From NCBI GenBank assembly GCA_027405735.1, contig JAPEHQ010000023.1:62001-126000 (forward strand): DNA of 64,000 bases, given 5' to 3'. A program made the position numbers and the translations under genes. Shown here in pieces: positions 21,815-36,170 of this stretch (its first letter is position 1; every line of letters begins with the position of its first letter). The notes under the pieces are model-generated. The model was not told the DNA's origin and searched no databases. It worked only from the letters and a program-made list of their open reading frames with translations. This DNA is from Mucor racemosus (Eukaryota; Mucoromycota; Mucoromycetes; Mucorales; Mucoraceae).

Positions 21815-23200
21815 GTATAAAGGTTTACAGTAATAAGCTTAAATCAAGTGGTTAGAGCATCGTGATTTCTTGAAAAAGTTCTCAAGTATTATAAATTCTC
21901 TTATTTTTAAGTCTTACAAGGCTTATAAGCGGAATATTAATCTAGAAAAATATTTTTGTCCAGATCACCAATTTTGACATTTTTTAATTTTTTTTTCTGA
22001 TTTTGCAAATTTAGAGTTAATTATACTACCATTATAAAAACAAAAAATACACACATGTGCAGAATTTAACGCTCTATTTGCTCAATAAAAAATATACAAT
22101 ATTTTTATTGCAAAATATCACATGAAAATCCTTTAGCCAAAAAACCGTTTTTGGGGCAAAAGTGCAAAGTTTTATTACTTAACATTTAATATTAAGCTTT
22201 TATAAAATTTGTATTAGTCATGGCTACAATTTTCTCTCACATTGTAGTGTATTTAAACGTTGATTTTGGTATCAAAGTTTGATTTTTCTGTTTTTTGATC
22301 AAAATCATGAGTGTTGGTAAGGATAAAATGAGCCCCGAAAATGTCCGCTACAAAGTCTGAATTTTCAGACTGTATGTGGTTAAATATAAGAAAAGTTAAA
22401 AAACAGAAATTCTTTTCTATTTAAAACTTAGATATACCATAGTATAAGAGACTTCAAAATTCAATCTTGCTATGCCCAATTACGGCGTTGCTCTACGGGC
22501 TCGCTTTTGCAATTTTTAATGAATGTATGATATGGTAGACGGTTTTTCTGGTAAAGAAAATGTATGTTTCTATGATAACAGATAACGCTTATTTTGTTTC
22601 GTATATGGTTCATGCGCTGTAATGCTGCTTTTACATTGGCTGTAATGTGCAATTAAGCAGGGTTTTAATTGCGCTAAATAACTTAAAGCCTTGAAAATCC
22701 TTTTCTACATGTGTTGTTTCTCTCTTTTTGTTTTCATATTCCAAGGATATTATTATTCACCGTTTGATAAGGAATATCAGACCATCAATCTGGTATTCTT
22801 TTCTTTTATCTGAATACGCATGCTAACATAAGGGAGTAATGTTTTAAATATACTGTAGGTAGCAGTCTATATTAGAGACTGATACTTTCATTTAACCGCA
22901 TTTTAAAATCAAATATTATTATTTACTACTGTATTCTTGGACGTACCTCGTAATTACCAGATCAAATCAAAGGCAATAATATTTATATCTACTCAATGAA
23001 AAGCTAGAACAGACTACAAACTCAAGAAATGTTCCAGAAAAGTGATAAAATTTGAAATGATATAGAAACACAAAAAAAAAATCTAATGTCTTGTCTAATA
23101 ACTATAGCTTCGATTGTAGCTATATTTGAAAACAAATATTTTACAGCTGACACTCGTAAACTAAAATAATAAGTTTAAAGAAGGTTAATTTGTTTAAATT
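21815..23200 (+). repeat. Dispersed repeat M, copy 3
   Basis: Full-length copy downstream of the dynein-like pseudo-exon. Its first two thirds belong to the near-identical segmental duplication; the last third diverges from the counterpart at 46,415-46,975. Confidence 0.8.
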
Positions 23201-23211
23201 TCATGTGTGAT

Positions 23212-23540
23212 TGATTTATCGAGACTTTGTAAATTAAAATTAACGTAAAAAGTACGGTTTATTAGAATGAATTAAATATGGGTTTATATAGTTGTTGGGA
23301 TTGTGCGATATGATCTAATGGACAGGGCTCCATTAGATGTGACACTAGAAATTATTATTAATGTGTATGGATATAATATGTTAAGTTTTCAGTGGTAATA
23401 TTGGAATCATGCTTCTATGATTCAATAGTAACATGATGATAGACGTACGAAATATGACCTTGCTTGACTTGCATGTTGAACATTATGGTTTGACATAATT
23501 CTAAATTGGTAATTTGTTGATTCCTAATTCTGATAGATCA
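23212..23540 (+). mobile_element. Solo LTR, copy 2
   Basis: Starts TGATTTATCGAG, ends CTGATAGATCA, and is flanked by GTGAT at 23207-23211 and 23541-23545. Unoccupied sites with a single gtgataaa exist at about 17,660, 43,072 and 46,985 in the other M-repeat tails. The middle carries an extra stretch relative to copy 1. Confidence 0.85.
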
Positions 23541-23599
23541 GTGATAAAACAACATCTATAATATCAGATTTGACTTGCATATAAATTTAAGCAGTATGT

Positions 23600-23712
23600 T
23601 GTATTCCACCTACTAGTATCATACGTTATCACCTTCTACAGTATGAATACATCTTACAATCTATTGACTACGACATGTATTGAAGTGCAAGTCTTGATAT
23701 CGGATATAAGTG
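23600..23712 (+). repeat. Fragment of repeat P
   Basis: Matches the first 110 bp of repeat P (cttacaatctattgactacg, tgtattgaagtgcaa, atatcggatataag), then diverges. Confidence 0.6.
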
Positions 23713-24780
23713 TCGATTTTCGAGGATATTAAACAGCCAATTTTGAAGCCAATTCCATTTCTAACTCATATTGAAATGTAGTTCTTATAAATAGTCTTTT
23801 AAATCAAGACCTAGAAGCTCTTGGTTTTTTCTTTGACCATTAGTTTTTTTAGTAATAAAGCCTATGTTCTCCATGATAAATGTTACTAGCCGTTATTGTT
23901 ATTCTCTCTATAAATAAGATTGTATGTATCTATAAACTCTCATAAATAACAACCAAGAACAGATCAATTGCACATTAGTGGATTTATCTGTTCTTTCCTT
24001 TCCCTTTATATATTTTTGATCTCAACCCATAATAAATATATGACATTACTTATTTATCATTCATTGCTACCGATAACCAGTCGTTATATAATCCAACATA
24101 ATCAATCATAGATATTAATTATATGCTAGTAATAGCAATTACAATTAGTAACACCAACCTCTCTTCCCAATCATAGAATCAAAGACAAACGTATAACATC
24201 CACATTATATATCCCGCTTGATATCTCATTGATCTACTACATAGTGAATTTTATCTGTTCTCGAGGTTTTCGAGTAACACAAAATATTTCTAGGAACCAG
24301 TAGCGTAGTAATACAACCAACTTGCATATAATTTGCAGAGAAACGTCAAAGGAGTCGATAGAAATAATCTTTCCAAAAAAATTACTTTTATTAGCAATAC
24401 ATTCAGAGGATGTATTTATATACATTCATTATAACTACTGTGGGTTTTACTACCTAAGGTTATGATGTAAATCAACGCAAATGCACTTGATTTACAGAGA
24501 CACCAATAAAAGTCTGAGACCTTGGGTATGAGGCCTATGATATAAGAATTAACATAACACGCAGTATCCAAAATATATCTCAAAAACTATTTAATATGGG
24601 ATTAGTTATAGGAAAAGTGGCACGCTCCAGTTTTGAGAAGACTTGCTGCTCTCTGAAAATTAATGAAGGAAGAACGTTATGCAATAGTTTTTATGCCAAG
24701 TTGACTTGCTCTGGATTATAGTTTAGGACATAGAGATACACTGTGTTTCAAATCACTCTTATATACAGTATTAGTAATAT
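23713..24780. other. Intergenic, no gene seen
   Basis: AT-rich spacer between the repeat block and the oxidoreductase gene. Short frames only; no domain-like translation. Confidence 0.4.
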
Positions 24781-24786
24781 TAAAAC

Positions 24787-24954
24787 TGACGTCCCATTTA
24801 TATGACTGATGGATTTCATGTATGCGAAACAAAATTTATGTTTGAAAGTATTAGTAATGAACTCTTCGGTGACGTCTAGCGATACGTTTATAAAAGAAGC
24901 TCGTGTTTTTTTAGTAAGAATAGAATATCATCAAAAAATCAAAAAGAATCAAAC
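24787..24954 (+). promoter_or_regulatory. Promoter of the MDR oxidoreductase with two TGACGTC sites
   Basis: TGACGTC occurs at 24787-24793 and 24870-24876. This is seven bases of the CRE palindrome bound by ATF/CREB-type bZIP factors. A TATA box (tataaaag, from 24889) lies about 65 bp before the ATG, followed by an A-rich leader. Stress-type regulation is an inference from the motifs. Confidence 0.45.
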
Positions 24955-26007
24955 ATGTCTACTCAATTACAACAAACTTTCTATCGCTTCACTGACAAGA
25001 GCGCTTCGTACAGAGGGATCAAGCAATATCAAGAAAATTTGGATTTAAGCCTCGATAAAAATGAGGTGCTCGTCAAGATCAAGGCCGTATCTCTCAATTA
25101 TCGTGATTTTGCCGTTGCTTCTGGTACATACCCTTTGCCTGTCAAGGATAATGTTATTCCTGGTTCCGATGCCTCTGCTGAAGTGATCCAAACTGGTTCT
25201 GCTGTCTCTGATCTGGCTGTTGGTGATCGTGTAATCACTAATTTTGATCCTGAAAATTTGTATGGCACACAAACCAGTAACCTCACTGCTTTTGGTGCTC
25301 CTCAAGATGGCGTCCTTACTCAGTACAAGGTTTTACCTGGTTATGCCGTCAATAATCTCCCCAAGGACTCTCATTTGACTGATGAAGAGGCTGCTGTCTT
25401 GGTATGTACTGGTGTTACTGCTTGGAATGCCCTCTATGGCTCTGGTGATCGTTTTGTAGCTGGTCAAACTGTTTTGATGCTTGGTACAGGTGGTGTTTCC
25501 ATCACCACCCTTATTTTGGCCAAAGCAGCTGGTGCTGTTACCATCATTACCTCAAGTTCTGATGAGAAACTTAAGTATGTTCAAGAAAAATGGGGTGTTG
25601 ATTATACCATCAATTATAAAACCTATCCTGACTGGGAGAAGAAGGTTTTGGAAATTACCCAAGACCAAGGTGTTGATTTTGTTATTGAAAATGGGGGCTC
25701 TTCAACTATCATGAAGTCTCTTGCCTCAACCAAAATGGGTGGCCAGGTCGCTAATATTGGATTCCTTGGAGATGCAAAAGAAATGCCTGATGTTCTTTCT
25801 TTGGTGCTTGGAAGAGCTATTCACCTTCGTGGCATTTTGGTTGGATCCAAGCAACTTGCTGAAGAACTTATTCGATTTGTTCATGCAAAGAAACTTACTA
25901 TGCCTGTTGAAAAAGTCTATGGGTTCTCTGTTGATCAAGTTCATGCTGCTTATGCTAACATTGAATCTCAAACACAAATTGGTAAAATTGTGATCAAGGT
26001 TGATTAA
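24955..26007 (+). CDS. Zinc-independent MDR-family NAD(P)H oxidoreductase (quinone-reductase-like)
   Basis: Single-exon frame of 350 aa, start ATG at 24,955. The GroES-like N-terminal half shows VLVKIKAVSLNYRDFAVASG, VIPGSDASAEV and VGDRVITNF; the Rossmann half shows LVCTGVTAWNALYG, TVLMLGTGGVSITTL (a GxGGV variant) and SSSDEKL. Zinc-ligand cysteines of classical alcohol dehydrogenases are absent, which places it with zinc-free medium-chain reductases such as quinone oxidoreductases. It probably reduces quinones or other activated carbonyls in the cytosol; the substrate cannot be predicted. It has no introns. A poly(A) signal (AATAAA) is at 26041-26046. Confidence 0.9.
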   Translation: MSTQLQQTFYRFTDKSASYRGIKQYQENLDLSLDKNEVLVKIKAVSLNYRDFAVASGTYPLPVKDNVIPGSDASAEVIQTGSAVSDLAVGDRVITNFDPENLYGTQTSNLTAFGAPQDGVLTQYKVLPGYAVNNLPKDSHLTDEEAAVLVCTGVTAWNALYGSGDRFVAGQTVLMLGTGGVSITTLILAKAAGAVTIITSSSDEKLKYVQEKWGVDYTINYKTYPDWEKKVLEITQDQGVDFVIENGGSSTIMKSLASTKMGGQVANIGFLGDAKEMPDVLSLVLGRAIHLRGILVGSKQLAEELIRFVHAKKLTMPVEKVYGFSVDQVHAAYANIESQTQIGKIVIKVD

Positions 26008-26046
26008 ATTGATGATATGGAATTTATACTGTATATTTTAAATAAA

Positions 26047-26613
26047 ATATAACCCTCTATAAAATATTATATATGTATGTGCGATTTTAGTAGACTTTAT
26101 TCATTGATGTTATCAAACTATTGTTTTTGGTTGATTTTGTATGCAAGTTACATTATGAGGAAGATATCTTTCTTTAAGTTCCTTGACGAAAATTTAGAGC
26201 GTAATTGTATCAACTTTTATTAAAACTTGGAGACTAATTATTCTTTTAATTTTGTCGGCAAACACTTATAAAATGTTATGGAGCAGATTACTATATACTC
26301 TTTATGTCTTCAGTAGTATCATTCTATCTTGCAATTTCTATTAAATAAATTTCATATATTTAAATATTTAAATTAGATAATATAAACACTTCAATTGCTA
26401 AGCAGTTTTCACAAATGCGGATAGGGCCATGAATCCATTATATGTAGCGGTTGGCTATGATTTAATATAATAGCGAATTTGCATATACTCTATACAAGGT
26501 TCGGTCCGGAGTGAATGGGATTTCGAATAGAGTTGAACTTGTGTATAGTCAAGAAAGGGCATCGTATCAGCTTTGAGTAGATCCCTCTCTTTTGGCATAC
26601 AGTTGAATTAAAC
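26047..26613. other. Intergenic spacer and eL42 promoter region
   Basis: AT-rich to about 26,380, then more GC-containing sequence before the ribosomal protein gene. No coding signal. I see no clear TATA box. Confidence 0.4.
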
Positions 26614-27272
26614 ATGGTACAGTTTAGAAATCCATCCATCCATCAATACACCATACGTTTTCATCGAGAAATTTAGGTTATGAAATCACTATCCCATTCA
26701 TTTATTATCTCGAAATTGCAACAACAACCACAGAAATTTATGCATCGATAATAATTCAGTTACATTTATTAAAATCAACATTTGGAATGAAATGAATGAA
26801 TGGGAATTGCCTCTCTTCTTTGAATTCGTGTGTGTGTGTGTGTGTTTTTTTATGCGATTTCTGATTATATTAAACATGTATATTCAATATTAGGTCAACA
26901 TTCCCAAGACCCGTAACACCTACTGTAAGGGTACCAAGTGTAGAAAGCACACTCCTCACAAGGTCACCCAATACAAGGCTGGTAAAGCCTCTCTCTTTGC
27001 TCAAGGTAAGAGACGTTATGACCGTAAGCAAGCCGGTTATGGTGGTCAAACCAAGCCTGTCTTCCACAAGAAGGCCAAGACTACCAAGAAGATTGTCCTT
27101 CGTCTCGAGTGTACTGGTAAGTTTGATATAAAACTCTTTACAGTGGATTTATTTATTTACATGATTTAATTATTTAGCCTGTAAGTACAAGATGCAACTC
27201 GCTATCAAGAGATGTAAGCACTTTGAATTGGGTGGTGATAAGAAGACTAAGGGTGCTGCTCTTGTTTTCTAA
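26614..27272 (+). CDS. RPL42: 60S ribosomal protein eL42 (L44/L36A)
   Basis: Component of the large subunit near the E site. Three exons: an ATG-only exon (26614-26616), 26894-27116 and 27178-27272, encoding 106 aa, the exact family length. The protein reads [66 protein letters not shown]. The four Cys of the zinc ribbon (C12, C17, and the two in LECTACKYK/IKRCKH) are present. Pro56 in TKPVF is the residue linked to cycloheximide sensitivity. The first exon is inferred: aaacATG followed by a gtacag donor, with a 277-bp intron containing a (GT)n tract. Other ATGs are possible, but exon 2 begins at VNIPK after a clear acceptor. Confidence 0.93.
26830..26845. repeat. (GT)n microsatellite in eL42 intron 1
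   Basis: A tgtgtgtgtgtgtgtg tract followed by a T run, about 50 bp upstream of the intron acceptor. Confidence 0.7.
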
Positions 27273-27602
27273 ATTACTTTAAACAAACAATAATTGGAAA
27301 TTGTGTCTGTATGTCTGGTTTTTTATTTATACATAAATGCTACTCTTTTCTCTCCTTTTTATATATGATATTTTTGCATGTGAAATTATTTGATAGTATC
27401 TCGTTTTTTTTCTTTTTTATAATAGTTATCGTTGAATTCGATTACATTATCACTATAGCAAAAGCAGAATGTTCTGGATATCCTGTATTTGTATGTTAGA
27501 TATTTCAAATTGTCACTAAAAATAATTTACATTTACCAATCAATTGTCGATTTCATGCTTTTTACGATTGAAAATGGTGCTTCTGACGTCTTTAAAGAGT
27601 TT

Positions 27603-27926
27603 TTATTTGCTATAAATGTATGGGTAGCTAAGAGAATATATAGGTTATTTGTAGCTTGATATCTGATTTGTATACCTACGTTTTTTTCTTCTGCGAAAAG
27701 TTGGATTAATGGATAAGGAAGATGATCTTTTGACTCCATATGTAGGTTGTTGTAAACCCCATTGAGCTGGTAAAGGATAATGTGAATATTGAAACGGAGG
27801 AGCAGAATGATAATGAGGGTGATGCAGTGGTGGTATATAATTTAAGGAGTGTATTCTTGCAATTGGATGTTGATGTGGAAAAGGAGGGTACACTGTATAA
27901 TGAACATGATGATGTTGATGATTCAT
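27603..27926 (-). CDS. Small His/Pro/Tyr-rich hypothetical protein
   Basis: Starting at ATG 27,926, the frame reads MNHQHHHVHYTVYPPFPHQH and continues with many His, Pro and Tyr, then VKRSSSLSINPTFRRRKKR. A donor (ACGTAG|GTATAC) and acceptor (TTCTCTTAG) allow exons 27926-27676 and 27627-27603 with the ending SYPYIYSK, total 91 aa. Without splicing the frame ends at 27,645 after 93 codons. The basic RRRKKR stretch near the end could be a nuclear signal. I do not recognise a family; it lies about 260 bp upstream of, and divergent from, the LeuRS gene. Confidence 0.45.
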
Positions 27927-28184
27927 AATGCAATAATAAAAAAAAAGAATAAATCATCATCAAGAAAGAAAAGGGGAGCTTTTATCTTTTATATCTCTTG
28001 TTTTTCTCATGATCAAATCACGCGTATTATCTCTACATACAAAGCAAGGTGCCACTTTAATATGACATTTGTTTACTAACAGTAGTTTACTTGCTTTTTT
28101 CTTGTTCATCTGTCAAAATGGGCATTCAAATTATATTAAATAACCGCCCCGGGGGGTAGTCAAGGAACCCAAGAAGTTTAATAA

Positions 28185-31428
<3,244 letters not shown>

Positions 31429-31689
31429 TAATAATAATAATAATAATAAATCTTTAAAGCAATTATTTTGTGTAAATCTGATTGAATTGATATGCAAAGC
31501 ACCCTTATTTCAAGTTATATATATACAGTATATATAACACTTTAGGAAAAAATACATGGCATAATTATAAAGGCGCAGTATTTGATATAGAATACACTTT
31601 TTATTGAAATAGTCGTTTGAAAAATACATTTTAAATATGAAAAATATGAAAAAGAGGGTAGCACCTCTCTAATATTTATTAAAATGAAA

Positions 31690-32528
31690 TTAAAAGGTAT
31701 ATATTCTATCCAAGAATGCATGTTTAGATCTTCTTTTCTTGTTATTTGTGGTAATAGAAGCATTGCTTGAAGTAGAAAACAATGTTAACTTTATACTTGC
31801 AGAGTATTTTTTGATTTGATGAGTGAGAATGCCTAAATCCATTCCAAATGAGTATTTTCTGTTGTATATATATATGTTTACACACACTTACCATAAAACC
31901 AATATAAATGCAATGGAAATACAGCAACAGCTACCAACCACAACAACTCCAGGCGATGTGTTTTCTTTAATGCCAAGATCATATATGCATGAAATACAAG
32001 TCTAAGCGCAAAAAACGAAGCAGCAAACAAAATGTCACATCTCCAGCGATCCTTGAGTGATCCCAATGCAAGCAACAATGTTGGCAATTCTAATATACAA
32101 TTTGTACTGAAAAACGAAGACGATCTACACCTTAATAGCCAAAACAAGATACCAATATACAATGGATGATGTATCCAACCGGTTAATACAGTAATACGAT
32201 TTCTATAGTAGATGGAACCCAAAGACAAATCCAATGCAAGATAGCTTATAAAGAAGCAAACCAATGCTGTATGCCAATTAGAATCTGTACCTAATCTTGT
32301 CATGTCCCAACCAGATTTCCAAAATTGAATAAAATAAGGAATAGAGACGATTGTACAAACCAAACTACTAGCAAATGTAAGAATCCAGCTAATTTGTCTG
32401 TCTGTTTTTGTAAATCCACTTTTAATGCAGTAGAAAAAGAAGCATATGAGGCCACTAAAACTAACAAGAAACGAAATTGGTACGATAGGTTGACAAAGAA
32501 CCTGACCTATTGTGAGTTTTGCAATCAT
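31690..32528 (-). CDS. TLC-domain multi-pass membrane protein (TMEM56/TLCD4-like)
   Basis: Two exons, 32528-31892 and 31832-31690, encode 259 aa. Six or so hydrophobic segments are visible. The TLC-type signature is DLSLGSIYYRNR, TGWIHHPLYIGIL, ILELPTLLLALGSLK and FFALRLVFHAYMI. The family covers ER and plasma-membrane lipid-related proteins and includes ceramide synthases. This one lacks the extended Lag1 motif, so it is probably not a ceramide synthase. I chose the canonical donor G|GTAAGT and the acceptor ATTTAG at 31833, which joins WFYG to ILTHQIKK in phase; an alternative (GTGTGT donor, ACAACAG acceptor) would add KKYSFGMDL. The tail is basic and cytosolic-looking (NNKKRRSKHAF). Confidence 0.82.
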
Positions 32529-33099
32529 TTATATGTGTACAGTAAAAGAATGAAAAGAATGAAAATAAAAATGAGAATTGAATCAAATGGTATCATTTAT
32601 ATATAATGAATAATCAAAGTTGAGGGATACTTTATTATCAACTGATGAAATAAAAGGAGAAAATTCGTTATAGTCAAAGCAGGACCAAAGGAAAAAAAGA
32701 GGAGACATAACACCTTGTTGTTCTTGTATTTTTGCCATTGAACTAAATCCACGTTGTTGTAATGGTTAAAATCCTGATTATTCTAGGGGATATGGTGGCA
32801 ATTATGATGCTAGTTGACAACATTTTCTCCACCTGTAAGCGATATGTACGCTATATTATCTGGTAAACCACTTTTTATGTAATACATTTGAATTAATCAA
32901 GACTAGAGAAACTTTTTTTTATTAATTGAAAAATACATGTATATTTACATGAAAAACGAATTTACACAACATTTATCATACAAGCATCTCTCTCATGTCA
33001 TTAGTTTGAAACCCCCTTTTTGATTAAAAAGCCTATAATATATATCCCTTGCAGAATTATCGTCCACCCCTTACGTTAAAAAAAGGATCCAAGTTTTTT
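32529..33099. other. Intergenic, no gene seen
   Basis: Short frames only. Probably holds the promoter of the minus-strand TLC gene and the 3' UTR of the minus-strand gephyrin-like gene. Confidence 0.4.
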
Positions 33100-35242
33100 T
33101 CAATGATTGATGAGGGTGCCAATCAAAATACAAGGTACAGTCGTTCCTTTGACAAGCTCTGGTAGTTCAGGAGTCTTCATAGGCAATTGCAACAAACCAT
33201 TTGCTTCAACCATACTGAGCATACGACTACTTTGTTGTTTACCTGTAGATTCTGCAATCATATTACCTTGTGGTCCAACAGATACTTGAACTCGATGAAA
33301 TTCAGGTCTAGGATCCAATTGAATTGTATTTTGAACTGTTACAGGCATCAGTACATTCTCAGGTTTAACCCATCCTGCCATACGACGCAATGCTGGCAAT
33401 ACAAACAAGTGAAATCCAACAGATGCAGATACTGGATTACCAGGTAATGCAAAAACTAATCTGGGTGGACGTTTGGGACCTTGAGGAATAGTTGCAAATG
33501 TTGTGGGTTTACCAGGTTTCATCAAGACTCGACCAAAATGAATAGTAGCATCCAGCTTTTGTTCCAAGATGGGCTTCATAAAATCAGCTTCTCCCATTGA
33601 AACGCCACCTGTTGTCAACAAAACATCTACTTTAGCAGTAGCTTCTTCTAATCGCTCTACAATTTCATCTACATTATCATCAACAATTCCTAAATCAACA
33701 GCCTCAAATCCAGCTGCTTGAATAGCTGCAAGTAAAGTAATACGATTGGTATCACGAATTTGTCCAGGTTTGAGCTGATCAGTATGAATATGATCGAGTA
33801 CTTCGTTGCCTGATGATAAAACTCCTACACGGGGTTTACGGAATACCTTGACATGTCGAACACCTACTGATGCCAACACACCTAATTCACCGCCAATACG
33901 TTGCCCCTTATGACCTACGATTTGTCCCACAGAGCAATCAGTACCAATCTCTCGAATATTGTCACCTGAACGAGCATTGACAAGGATTTCTACTTGTAAT
34001 TCTTCATCTCCAGAAGGGGAGCTTTTTACCAGTTTAGTATCTTCAACCATAATAACTGCATTAGCACCTTCAGGAACCATACCACCAGTAGCGACGCGAG
34101 CAATCTTTCCTTTGGTTAAAACTTTGGGTTGATCTTGATCTGTACCTGTTTGGGCTAAAGAGATTGATTCAATTTCATAGATTCCAGGGCCATCTTCCAC
34201 TATTTTGTCAATTTTTTTTTTTTTTTTTTTTAGCATATAAATAAACTATATCAAATTTCAAATATAACAATAATACCATGGATAGCATAACCATCAACAA
34301 TAGAAGCACGATAACCTGGAACAGGTTCTAAAGATTTAACGTCTTCTGCCAATACATAACCAGGTAAAAATTGAGAAACAGGTACAGTAACAACATTTAA
34401 TGTATTTGAATATTGTGCAACAATTTTATGAGCCTTTTCAACTGGAATCAAAGGGTATGGAGAAGATCTAGCACGTCTAGAAACAGGAGTATCTAATGCA
34501 GCAGATACACCTGTTTGACTAGAATGGCCTTCTTGATCATGATGATGACTACAAGTATGTCCTCCTCCTCCACTCTGAATGGTAGTTGCCATGTTTTGAT
34601 TTGAATCTTGCTGTTGCATTTGATTATGTAATTTCTTTACAACTGATCTATCTAAAATCAAATCTAAAGCATGAGGTAATATTTTAAAGACAGCATCCAT
34701 ATTTTCTTTGCATGCTTTTGGACTACCAGGCAACGTAATGATCAATGTCTTGTTTCTAATGCCTGTAATTGGTCTTGAAAGAGCAGCAAAGGGTGTAATT
34801 GACAATGAAGTAGACAGTAATAATTGCGTTATACCATTAGTTTCTTTTGTAAGTAATGGTTTAATAGCTTCAGGTGTAATATCTCTTTCAGAAAAGCCAG
34901 TACCTCCTGTCAACACAATCGCATTGATTTCAACAACATCTGACCAATTTTTAACAATAGTGCTAATATCTGATGCTTGATCTGGTACAACTGCTTGTTC
35001 TTTAACTAAATATCTCGCGTCTGATGCAAATAATTCATTCAAAAGAGGCCCACTCTTATCATGAGTGTTATCTTTTGAAGCAGTGTCACTGACTATAAAT
35101 CATCATTTTAAATTTTAAAGGATTCTTTCTTGGTAATGAACTAATTTACCTGTCAAAATGCCTATGGTATAAGGTGCTTTACATTACACTATATTTAGTT
35201 GTATTTTTCATAGCAAGACTTTAAATATGTTTTACCTGTCAT
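33100..35242 (-). CDS. Molybdenum cofactor biosynthesis protein, gephyrin-type G-E fusion
   Basis: Adenylates molybdopterin (G/MogA domain) and inserts molybdate (E/MoeA domain) in the cytosol. Four exons: 35242-35236 (7 nt), 35161-35150 (12 nt), 35092-34277 and 34199-33100, giving 644 aa. The microexons yield MTGILTVSD, the MogA start; next come DKSGPLL, TGGTGFSERDITPEA and ITLPGSPKA. A His-rich linker (HTCSHHHDQEGH) precedes the MoeA part: SIVDGYAIH, GPGIYEI, ATGGMVPEGANAV, RPRVGVLSSGNE-type strand, TTGGVSMGEADFMKPIL, MKPGKPTTFA and ALPGNPVSASV. Domain order G-E is that of gephyrin and fungal NIT-9-type proteins. Only 128 bp separate its ATG from that of the divergent SRPBCC gene. An A/T homopolymer (19 nt) lies in intron 3. 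Confidence 0.94.
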
Positions 35243-35370
35243 AGTTTGTAGAAATAGGTAATGAAAAAGATGCGGAAAGAAGGCCGCTTTTCAAAAATAA
35301 AAATAGTTTCAGATATTTTTCTTTTTTCCCTTCCTCTCATTTTTTTTTTCTTTCGAGATAAACAATTATA
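35243..35370. promoter_or_regulatory. Bidirectional promoter between the gephyrin-like and SRPBCC genes
   Basis: The two start codons face away from each other across 128 bp, which must serve both genes. The plus-strand side has a pyrimidine-rich stretch (ttttcttttttcccttcctctc) and an AT leader. No TATA box is obvious on either side. Confidence 0.6.
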
Positions 35371-36162
35371 ATGATAAGTGCATTCACTGCAGTTGTTATC
35401 TGCTTGGTATTAATACCTGTTATACCGCTTGGAATATATGCTATTGGTCTTTTATTACCCAGTAGTCATATAGTTTCTCGTACAACAAAATACAACACTA
35501 CTCCCGAGATTCTATGGGCCATTTTAACCAGTGTAGAAGATTATCCTGCTTGGCGTTCAAATATCGATCGAGTTACAGTAAGAAGAGATGAATTCGAGAA
35601 TGAAATTAATCAATATGATGATGATAATCGTCTTACATTTGTTGAATATACCAAAAAAGATCGACGAACTGTAGTTATGCATATTGAGCAAGAACGTGAA
35701 AGAAAGTTATTAAGAGTATTGGAGGAAAGACCTTATATCACTCCAGGCGAACAAGTACCACAAAGAAAATCAACATTTAGCGGTTCATGGACTTTTTTAA
35801 TTGAACCTGTTCAAGGCGAAGAAAGAGCTGTGAGTTTAAAGATTACAGAACAAGGCGTTATAAAGAAGCCAATGGTTCGTGTATCTCATATGTTGTTGTT
35901 TGGATATCATCGAAGAATTGATCGTTTTATCAAAGACTTGGGAAAAGAGATTGATCTGGGTATCCTTGATGAACCACTCGCAGAAGAAGAGGAAGAAGAG
36001 GAAGTTCAAGAAGTTCAAGAAGATCGTACAATGACTCAACAAGATGATGAAGAATTTGAAGCAGGGCCTGATGATAGTATTTTACAACCTTCAATTATCA
36101 CTGAATCAAAGATCCTTGATAAAGAATGGGATATGGTGAATGAGGTGTACGGGAAAAAGTAA
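35371..36162 (+). CDS. SRPBCC/START-fold protein with N-terminal membrane anchor
   Basis: Single exon, 263 aa. Residues 5-28 form one hydrophobic helix (VVICLVLIPVIPLGIYAIG). Residues 37-190 resemble a polyketide-cyclase/SRPBCC lipid-binding fold: TTPEILWAILTSVEDYPAWRSNIDRV at the start, GSWTFLIEPV and ERAVSLKITEQGVI in the strands, and a long C-terminal helix (RRIDRFIKDLGKEID). The C-terminal tail is acidic (EEEEEEEVQEVQED). Ligand and function are unknown. Its stop codon is only 8 bp from the stop of the convergent NSUN gene. Confidence 0.8.
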   Translation: MISAFTAVVICLVLIPVIPLGIYAIGLLLPSSHIVSRTTKYNTTPEILWAILTSVEDYPAWRSNIDRVTVRRDEFENEINQYDDDNRLTFVEYTKKDRRTVVMHIEQERERKLLRVLEERPYITPGEQVPQRKSTFSGSWTFLIEPVQGEERAVSLKITEQGVIKKPMVRVSHMLLFGYHRRIDRFIKDLGKEIDLGILDEPLAEEEEEEEVQEVQEDRTMTQQDDEEFEAGPDDSILQPSIITESKILDKEWDMVNEVYGKK

Positions 36163-36170
36163 TTTTTTTA

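Larger units (their letters stand above)
17455..22640 (+). repeat. Segmental duplication, copy A (with Tc1 insertion)
   Basis: From about 17,455 to 22,640 this block matches 42,873-46,415 almost base for base once the 1,649-bp Tc1 insertion is removed. Both copies hold the end of an M repeat, the TTGTGCCCA element, a promoter-like spacer, a solo LTR with the same ATAAG target duplication, the dynein-like pseudo-exon with the same internal stop, and the first part of another M copy. An 8-bp indel (near 20,470 against 44,241) and scattered substitutions separate them. Confidence 0.85.

Noticed and set aside
26870..27067. 65-aa minus frame across eL42
   Set aside because: Shadow of the eL42 coding exon.
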